Made by a program: the position numbers and the translations under genes | Part shown: positions 58,645 through 64,000 of the stretch, piece after piece | How the letters are laid out: each line of letters starts with the position of its first letter | How positions within the stretch are numbered: position 1 is the first letter of the stretch | Notes under the pieces: generated by a model | What the model saw: the letters and a program-made list of their open reading frames with translations, nothing else | Databases searched by the model: none | Told to the model about the DNA's origin: nothing | From: Spirosoma agri | Lineage (GTDB): Bacteria; Bacteroidota; Bacteroidia; Cytophagales; Spirosomataceae | Assembly (NCBI RefSeq): GCF_010747415.1 | Contig: NZ_JAAGNZ010000001.1 | Coordinates: 1,550,001-1,614,000, forward strand | DNA length: 64,000 nucleotides | Direction of reading: 5' to 3'

Positions 58645-61600
58645 ATGACCAGCCCACTTTATACGATCAAATTTATTCTGTTCCATTATCCGAAAAGCTA
58701 TATTATCTGCTTCGTCAGTCTATTTCTATACGTAGTCAATTCGACTGCTAACGCCCAATCTCCGCTCTTTCAGCTGCTCCCCGCCAAACAGACAAACATC
58801 GATTTTAACAACGAAATCGACGAGAACGAGAGCCTGAATGTACTTTCTTACGAATATTTCTACAATGGTGGTGGCGTCGCCGTCGGCGATGTAAATAATG
58901 ATGGCTTACAGGATGTATTCTTTACGGCCAATCTAAAAGCTAACAAGCTGTACCTGAACTTGGGTGGGCTGAAATTCAAAGACATTACGAACGAAACGGG
59001 GGCTGAACTGGCTGGTCGGCGCGGAGGCTGGAAAACCGGCGTCAGCATGGCCGACGTAAACGGCGATGGACTGCTGGATATCTACCTCTGTTATTCCGGG
59101 AAAGGCGATAATGATAAACGCCGGAATCAGCTTTTTATCAATCAGGGGACCAATGGCGGCACCGTTCGGTTTGTCGAACAGGCAAAGCAATACGGGCTGG
59201 ATGATCCGGGCTATACGACGCAGGCCACATTTTTCGATTACGACAAAGACGGCGATCTCGACGTGTTTCTGCTGCACCATAATGTAAAGAAATATGACAA
59301 CATGGAGCTGGCCAAACTCCACAACGAAACCGACGAACTGGCTGGTAACAAACTACTAGAGAACCAGAACGGACACTTTGTGGATGTATCGAAAAAAGCG
59401 GGTATCCATCAATACCCGCTAACGTTCGGACTGGGTATGGCTGTGGCCGATATCGACAAGGATGGCTGGCCGGATATTTACGTAACCAACGATTACAACG
59501 AGCCGGACTACCTCTACATCAACAACAAAGACGGTACCTTTCGCGACGATACGCAAACCTGTTTTCGGCACCTGGCGCACTTCTCAATGGGCATCGACAT
59601 TGCCGATTTCAACAACGACGGGTTGCCGGATGTGATGTCGCTCGATATGCTGCCGGAGGATAACCGGCGTCAGAAACTGCTGCAACTTCAGGAGAATTAC
59701 GAATCGTTTGAATTGATGCAGCAGCAAAATCTGTTCAAGCAGTATATGCGCAATATGCTGCAACTCAACAACGGCAACGGCACGTTCAGTGAAATTGGCC
59801 AACTCGCCGGTGTCTCGAATACCGATTGGAGCTGGTCACCGTTGCTGGCGGATTTCGACAATGATGGCTACAAAGATCTCTTCATTACCAACGGCTATCT
59901 GCGCGATTATACCAACAAAGATTTTCTGAAATACTGGGGTGACTATAAGATAAAAAAGGCGATCGACCGCCAGCCCATTCAATTGATGGACCTGGTTCGG
60001 GCCATGCCATCGACCAAAATACGAAGCTACTTATTTCGTAATAACCACGATCTGACCTTCGCCAATAAACAAACGGACTGGGGTATCCAAACGCCTGCTG
60101 TTTCGAGTGGGGCTGCCTACGCCGACCTCGATAATGATGGTGATCTCGAACTGATCGTCAACAACATCAACGATCCTGCTTTTGTGTACCAGAATATGAG
60201 CCGCGAACAATCGAAGCAGGGCTACATTCAGCTAAAACTAGTCCCCACAACCGGCAATAAACAGGCCATTGGTGCGAAAGTGATGGTATATGCTGGTGGA
60301 AATTCCCAATACCAGGAATTGAATCCCGTTCGGGGTTATTTGTCGAGTCAGCCGTTGACGCTTCATTTTGGGCTCGGCACCGCGCCTATCATCGATTCCA
60401 TCACGGTTAGCTGGCCGGATCAATCAATGCAGAAACTGACCCGCGTTTCGGTCAATCAGCAACTCGTTATTCAGCAACAGGCGATGGCGCCGAAAGCCAG
60501 TTCATCATTGGCACAACAGCCATTGGCTACCATTTTTACGAAGGTCGAGCCGGTATTGGCGCACACGCACGAGGGCTATAACGAAAATGATTTCAAACGC
60601 CAGCCGCTTATGTTGTGGATGTATTCGCACACGGGGCCGGTATTGGCAAAGGGCGACGTTAACAAAGATGGACTGGACGATATTTTCGTCAGTGGCGATC
60701 AGAACAAGACCGGCAGTATTTCGATCCAGCAGAAAAATGGATCGTTCAGCAAGATTGCCGACTTGGTAATCGGCGATGAAGCGGTATCAGCCATTACAGC
60801 GGCTGCTTTTTTCGACGCGAACGGCGATGGCTACGACGATCTATACATTGCCAAAGGTGGGTATTCGCTGTTTGAGCCCAATACCGAGTCCTTGCAGGAT
60901 GAACTGTATATCAACAACGGGCAGGGCAAATTGCTGGTAGCCAAGAATCTGTTGCCGAGTGTAAATGCGAGCAGTAAATCCTGCGTCCGTCCTTTCGATT
61001 ACGATGGCGACGGCGACATTGATCTGTTTGTTGGCGGTCGGGTCATTCCGGGTCGATATCCTGAGGCACCGGTTTCGTATCTGCTGGAAAATACAGGAAA
61101 GGGGCAGTTTCGACGCGTAGAAGCGCCATTTACCAGGGTCGGTATGGTGACGGATGCGCAGTGGGTCGATCTGAACGCCGATGGCCGTGCTGATCTGGTA
61201 CTTTGTGGTGAGTTCATGCCCGTGACCGTTTACCTGAATACGAAAACCGGATTTGTCGATCAAACGAAGCAGTATTTTCCGGATGAAGAAAAAGGGTTCT
61301 GGTTTTCGCTGACGGTGACTGATGTAAACGGTGATGGTCAGAAAGACATTGTTGCGGGAAATCTGGGCGATAATTCGCAAATCCGCTTTTCGAAGAAGGA
61401 GCCCGCCGAATTAGTCTACGCCGATTTCGATAACAACGGCTCGATTGATCCTTTCTTTACGTTTTACGTTCAGGGAACTGCCTATCCCTTCGTTAGCCGC
61501 GATGAATTAAACGATCAGATTTATGCCATGCGTAAAAAGTTTGCGTTCTACAAAGACTACGCCAACGCTAACTTAACGAATATCTTCTCGACCGAAGAGT

Positions 61601-62001
61601 TGGCGAAAGCGCAGAAACTAACGGTTACGGAGAGTAATTCGGTGTGTTTTCTCCAGAAGAATGGCCGCTTTGACAAGCACGTGTTGCCTATACAGGCGCA
61701 GTTTTCGCCGGTTACCAGCACCATTGCGGACGATTTCGACCACGATGGCCACCTGGATTTATTGCTTCTGGGCAACAAAACGGACAATCGTCTGAAGCTT
61801 GGCAGTATGGATGCAAACTATGGCTGTCTGCTGCTCGGGAACGGAAAAGGCGACTTTTCGTATGTCAACCAGACGCGTTCCGGCCTGTCGGTAACGGGTG
61901 ATGTTAAATCCGTGATCAGTGTGAACAGTAAGCAGCAGAACTTACTGATGATCGGGGCATTCAATCAGCCCATTCAGGTTTATAAAAAGCAGAAGCCATG
62001 A
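58645..62001 (+). CDS. CRTAC1-like protein with FG-GAP/VCBS repeats and ASPIC/UnbV domain
   Basis: The 1118-residue protein has a signal peptide (about 1-38), two groups of FG-GAP/VCBS repeats with calcium loops (DVNNDGLQDV, DVNGDGLLDI, DYDKDGDLDV, DFNNDGLPDV, then DVNKDGLDDI, DYDGDGDIDL and DVNGDGQKDI) and between them an ASPIC/UnbV domain (about 535-610, RGYLSSQPLTLHFGLGTAPIIDSITVSWPDQS). Such proteins are large secreted or surface beta-propellers of unknown function that are frequent beside SusC/SusD genes in Bacteroidota. Its stop codon overlaps the next ATG by 4 bp, so it is translationally coupled to the haloperoxidase-like gene. Confidence 0.92.
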   Translation: MTSPLYTIKFILFHYPKSYIICFVSLFLYVVNSTANAQSPLFQLLPAKQTNIDFNNEIDENESLNVLSYEYFYNGGGVAVGDVNNDGLQDVFFTANLKANKLYLNLGGLKFKDITNETGAELAGRRGGWKTGVSMADVNGDGLLDIYLCYSGKGDNDKRRNQLFINQGTNGGTVRFVEQAKQYGLDDPGYTTQATFFDYDKDGDLDVFLLHHNVKKYDNMELAKLHNETDELAGNKLLENQNGHFVDVSKKAGIHQYPLTFGLGMAVADIDKDGWPDIYVTNDYNEPDYLYINNKDGTFRDDTQTCFRHLAHFSMGIDIADFNNDGLPDVMSLDMLPEDNRRQKLLQLQENYESFELMQQQNLFKQYMRNMLQLNNGNGTFSEIGQLAGVSNTDWSWSPLLADFDNDGYKDLFITNGYLRDYTNKDFLKYWGDYKIKKAIDRQPIQLMDLVRAMPSTKIRSYLFRNNHDLTFANKQTDWGIQTPAVSSGAAYADLDNDGDLELIVNNINDPAFVYQNMSREQSKQGYIQLKLVPTTGNKQAIGAKVMVYAGGNSQYQELNPVRGYLSSQPLTLHFGLGTAPIIDSITVSWPDQSMQKLTRVSVNQQLVIQQQAMAPKASSSLAQQPLATIFTKVEPVLAHTHEGYNENDFKRQPLMLWMYSHTGPVLAKGDVNKDGLDDIFVSGDQNKTGSISIQQKNGSFSKIADLVIGDEAVSAITAAAFFDANGDGYDDLYIAKGGYSLFEPNTESLQDELYINNGQGKLLVAKNLLPSVNASSKSCVRPFDYDGDGDIDLFVGGRVIPGRYPEAPVSYLLENTGKGQFRRVEAPFTRVGMVTDAQWVDLNADGRADLVLCGEFMPVTVYLNTKTGFVDQTKQYFPDEEKGFWFSLTVTDVNGDGQKDIVAGNLGDNSQIRFSKKEPAELVYADFDNNGSIDPFFTFYVQGTAYPFVSRDELNDQIYAMRKKFAFYKDYANANLTNIFSTEELAKAQKLTVTESNSVCFLQKNGRFDKHVLPIQAQFSPVTSTIADDFDHDGHLDLLLLGNKTDNRLKLGSMDANYGCLLLGNGKGDFSYVNQTRSGLSVTGDVKSVISVNSKQQNLLMIGAFNQPIQVYKKQKP

Positions 62002-63314
62002 AGAAGGCATTACTCGTTTGTCTGCTTCTGGTCCGGGTAGGGCAGGCCGAAGCTAGTAAGCCGGATTTGAGCAAGCGGCTCCAACCAACGCTCTTTGCGG
62101 TGACGATGGTGATGATTCACGATGTGGTCAATCCACCGGCGGCCAGTCGATTTTATACCTATTGCCTGTTGGGGGCGCACGAACTCGTTGCCCAGCATCA
62201 GAAAACAATTGTTTCGCCAACCGCTTTCGCCCGCGACTTTACTAAACCGGCCATAGAAACGAAGGAGCCGTATGATTACCACATAGCGGCTCTGTACTGC
62301 ATTCTCGAAGCGGGTCGATTGATTCTGCCGTCGGGCTATATGCTCGAGGAGGAACAGAAAAAGTTGCTTGACGAGCTTAAGCGCGAAAAATACAGCGATC
62401 CGCTCATTCAGCAGTCGGTGCAGGTCGGGCAGGAGGTAGCCAAAAAAGTGATGGCTTATGCTGCAACGGACAACTACCGAAATCTGAGCGCCCGAACCCG
62501 CTATCGGCCCAGTAAAGCAGACGGGTTCTGGTTTCCAACGCCACCGGGCTACATTGAAGCTATTGAACCACACTGGCGCATCATTCGCCCGATGCTGATC
62601 GATTCCTGTAGCCAGTTCAAGCCCGCTCCCCCCGTTGCATTTAGTAAGGATACCACCAGCGCGTTTTACAAACTGGCCTATGAAGTCTATTCGGTGGGCA
62701 AGAATCTGACCGACAACCAGCGGTTCATTGCCTCTTACTGGGATTGCAACCCTTTCGCCATCAACACCTCCGGGCACATGTCGATTGGTTTCAAGAAGAT
62801 AAGCCCCGGAGGACACTGGATGAACATAACAAGCATCGCCACCAGCAAAGCCCACCTGAATTTTGACAAAGCGGTGATGATTCATTCGCTGGTTGCCATG
62901 ACGCTGATGGATGCCTTTATCAGCTGTTGGGACGAGAAATACCGAAGCAGCCGGATTCGGCCCGAAACAGTGATCAACCGGTCGATCAGTGCGCGCTGGC
63001 AACCGTTGTTGCAGACGCCCCCGTTCCCGGAGTACACGAGTGGGCACAGCGTTATTTCGACCGCCGTTGCCGAAGTGCTGACATATTTGATTGGCGACAA
63101 TTTTTCATTTACTGACAACACCGAAGTACTTTTCGATCTGCCGGAGCGATCGTTTGATTCGTTCCGGAAAGCGGCTGCTGAAGCCGCTATCTCACGCTTA
63201 TACGGAGGTATTCACTACCGGGATGCCATCGAGAATGGCCAGACCCAGGGAAGAGCCATTGGCGTGTTCATTGTCGATAAACTAAAAAGCAAAGGAGTTA
63301 GGTCAACTTTATAG
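61998..63314 (+). CDS. Vanadium-dependent haloperoxidase/PAP2-like enzyme
   Basis: Vanadium haloperoxidases oxidise halides with peroxide; they share a fold and active site with PAP2 acid phosphatases. The 438-residue protein has a signal peptide (about 1-19) and the three motifs: K-x6-R-P at K314 to P322 (KYRSSRIRP), T-S-G-H-S at 347-351 (for PSGHS) and S-R-x5-H at 399-406 (SRLYGGIH) followed by YRD. The length of about 440 residues and the YTSGHS variant fit the bacterial haloperoxidase group more than small phosphatases, but vanadate use is not proven. It overlaps the FG-GAP gene by 4 bp and is followed by a ROK regulator. Confidence 0.85.
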   Translation: MKKALLVCLLLVRVGQAEASKPDLSKRLQPTLFAVTMVMIHDVVNPPAASRFYTYCLLGAHELVAQHQKTIVSPTAFARDFTKPAIETKEPYDYHIAALYCILEAGRLILPSGYMLEEEQKKLLDELKREKYSDPLIQQSVQVGQEVAKKVMAYAATDNYRNLSARTRYRPSKADGFWFPTPPGYIEAIEPHWRIIRPMLIDSCSQFKPAPPVAFSKDTTSAFYKLAYEVYSVGKNLTDNQRFIASYWDCNPFAINTSGHMSIGFKKISPGGHWMNITSIATSKAHLNFDKAVMIHSLVAMTLMDAFISCWDEKYRSSRIRPETVINRSISARWQPLLQTPPFPEYTSGHSVISTAVAEVLTYLIGDNFSFTDNTEVLFDLPERSFDSFRKAAAEAAISRLYGGIHYRDAIENGQTQGRAIGVFIVDKLKSKGVRSTL

Positions 63315-63330
63315 CCTGTCTTACAGTGTG

Positions 63331-63348
63331 TTAACGGATATTCGTTAA
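63331..63348. promoter_or_regulatory. Inverted repeat upstream of the ROK regulator (first)
   Basis: TTAACG-GATATT-CGTTAA is a perfect 6-bp inverted repeat with a 6-nt spacer, 17 bp past the haloperoxidase stop codon. It could be an operator or a weak terminator. Confidence 0.4.
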
Positions 63349-63417
63349 GAAAATGAGTTATTATCCGGATTTGTTGCGTTCTGGCGTGGTAAATAACCGT
63401 TAAAAAACACCTTTATT

Positions 63418-63433
63418 GGTAAGAGGTCTTACC
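63418..63433. promoter_or_regulatory. Palindrome upstream of the ROK regulator (second)
   Basis: GGTAAGA-GG-TCTTACC is a perfect 7-bp inverted repeat with a 2-nt centre, 46 bp before the ROK ATG. It has the size and place of an autoregulatory operator. Confidence 0.5.
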
Positions 63434-63479
63434 ATCACCCAACCTGGCTTTTGCCGCAAGAACTGATTCGTAACTATAC

Positions 63480-64000
63480 ATGCATGATCACATCGTCTTT
63501 TCCGTTATAGACGCGAAGAAAAACAAACTCAAACGACAGATTATTAACGAATTGTATCGGTTAGAGTCGCGTACTATTTCGCAGTTGGCCAGCCGGTTGC
63601 ATACCAGCATACCATCGACAACATCGCTGATTGATGAATTGAGCATGACACAATGGGTGCAGGGCATTGGAACCGGAACCGCTCAATATGGCCGGAAACC
63701 ATCGCTGTTTGCGCTGGATGCTAGCCGGTACGTTACCGTCGTCGTCGATATCAACGTTCACGACACCAAGCTGCTGGTTTTTAATCTGGCCAATCAGGTT
63801 GTTCACCAGCTCGATGTTGATCTGCGACTGGACAAATCGCCGACCTTATTGCGCATACTCGCGGAGCCGCTGGAACAGCTTGCCCAGCGGATCAAAGCCG
63901 ACCAGCTGCAGGTGGTTGGCGTGGGCGCGGTGTTGCCCGGTCTGGTGAACCCGTGGGAAGCGGTCAATCACACGTATCCGAGTGTAAACAGTCCTGAACA
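63480..64000 (+). CDS. ROK-family transcriptional regulator, N-terminal part (cut by window edge)
   Basis: ROK repressors (NagC/Mlc/XylR type) combine an N-terminal winged helix with a sugar-kinase-like domain. The 173 visible codons open with the ATG at 63480 and show an HTH (RQIINELYRLESRTISQLASRLHTSIPSTTSLIDELSM, about 19-56) and a GTAQYGRKPSLFAL strand typical of ROK repressors at the wing/domain boundary. The sugar-binding domain starts near residue 80 (YVTVVVDINVHDTKLLVFNL). It lies in one direction with the FG-GAP and haloperoxidase genes. The ligand is unknown. Confidence 0.88.
   Translation, partial: MHDHIVFSVIDAKKNKLKRQIINELYRLESRTISQLASRLHTSIPSTTSLIDELSMTQWVQGIGTGTAQYGRKPSLFALDASRYVTVVVDINVHDTKLLVFNLANQVVHQLDVDLRLDKSPTLLRILAEPLEQLAQRIKADQLQVVGVGAVLPGLVNPWEAVNHTYPSVNSPE

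Noticed and set aside
62010..63047. 345-codon minus-strand open frame
   Set aside because: It is antisense to the haloperoxidase-like gene. Its Arg/His-rich composition is that of a shadow frame.

Overview
The window reads as a chromosomal segment of an aerobic environmental Bacteroidota, most like the Cytophagales and probably Spirosoma or a close relative. The grounds are two SusC/SusD outer-membrane pairs, C-terminal type IX secretion sorting domains on two secreted proteins, promoter elements of the Bacteroidota type (TAnnTTTG at -7, with few recognisable Shine-Dalgarno sites), N-acetylcitrulline/ornithine deacetylase-like and NFACT genes of the Bacteroidota kind, and a G+C content near 50% by eye. 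The genus is an inference. I see no rRNA, tRNA, CRISPR array, insertion sequence, prophage or replication origin.

Region 1 (1-3.4 kb) is the rimP-nusA-infB operon on the minus strand, with infB cut by the window edge. A promoter precedes an intrinsic-terminator-like hairpin in the short rimP leader, which suggests attenuation. Region 2 (3.4-8 kb) holds a membrane-anchored endonuclease/exonuclease/phosphatase-fold protein, moaD-moaE, a lysine-rich secreted small protein, and an ECF sigma factor followed by a membrane-tethered trypsin-like protease. Region 3 (8.2-13.3 kb) is a SusC/SusD pair. Region 4 (13.6-27.9 kb) contains an NFACT protein, a glycosyltransferase, a PAS histidine kinase, a secreted VOC protein, a secreted M1 peptidase, a DUF4230 protein, and the block pheT - coiled-coil protein - zapA - rny, then a DUF1684 protein.

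Region 5 (28.0-31.3 kb) is a compact four-gene plus-strand operon for a dTDP-3-amino-3,6-dideoxyhexose (fdtA, fdtB), with a polyprenyl-type glycosyltransferase and a methyltransferase. Region 6 (31.3-44 kb) is mostly housekeeping and envelope genes: riboflavin synthase, a PASTA protein, a large T9SS substrate, rhodanese, miaA, an HxlR regulator, a PliI-like lysozyme inhibitor, a beta-barrel protein, a BON-LysM protein, a DUF937 protein, small lipoproteins, a cytoplasmic-looking trypsin-like protease, an SDR lacking its catalytic tyrosine and an M20 deacetylase.

Region 7 (44-64 kb) is carbohydrate- and oxidation-centred: a GH105-type unsaturated glycuronyl hydrolase, a PQQ dehydrogenase carrying an inserted cytochrome c, a GH29 alpha-L-fucosidase, mannose-6-phosphate isomerase, a cytochrome c/FG-GAP lipoprotein and a GH18 chitinase. 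Divergent from the chitinase is a plus-strand set: SusC, SusD, an ASPIC/UnbV FG-GAP protein translationally coupled to a vanadium-haloperoxidase-like enzyme, and a ROK regulator cut by the window edge. This last set is the most system-like candidate for an undescribed function. The other notable regulatory arrangements are the rimP leader attenuator, a terminator that encloses the next gene's promoter at 42.9 kb, and a palindrome plus long leader between the chitinase and susC.
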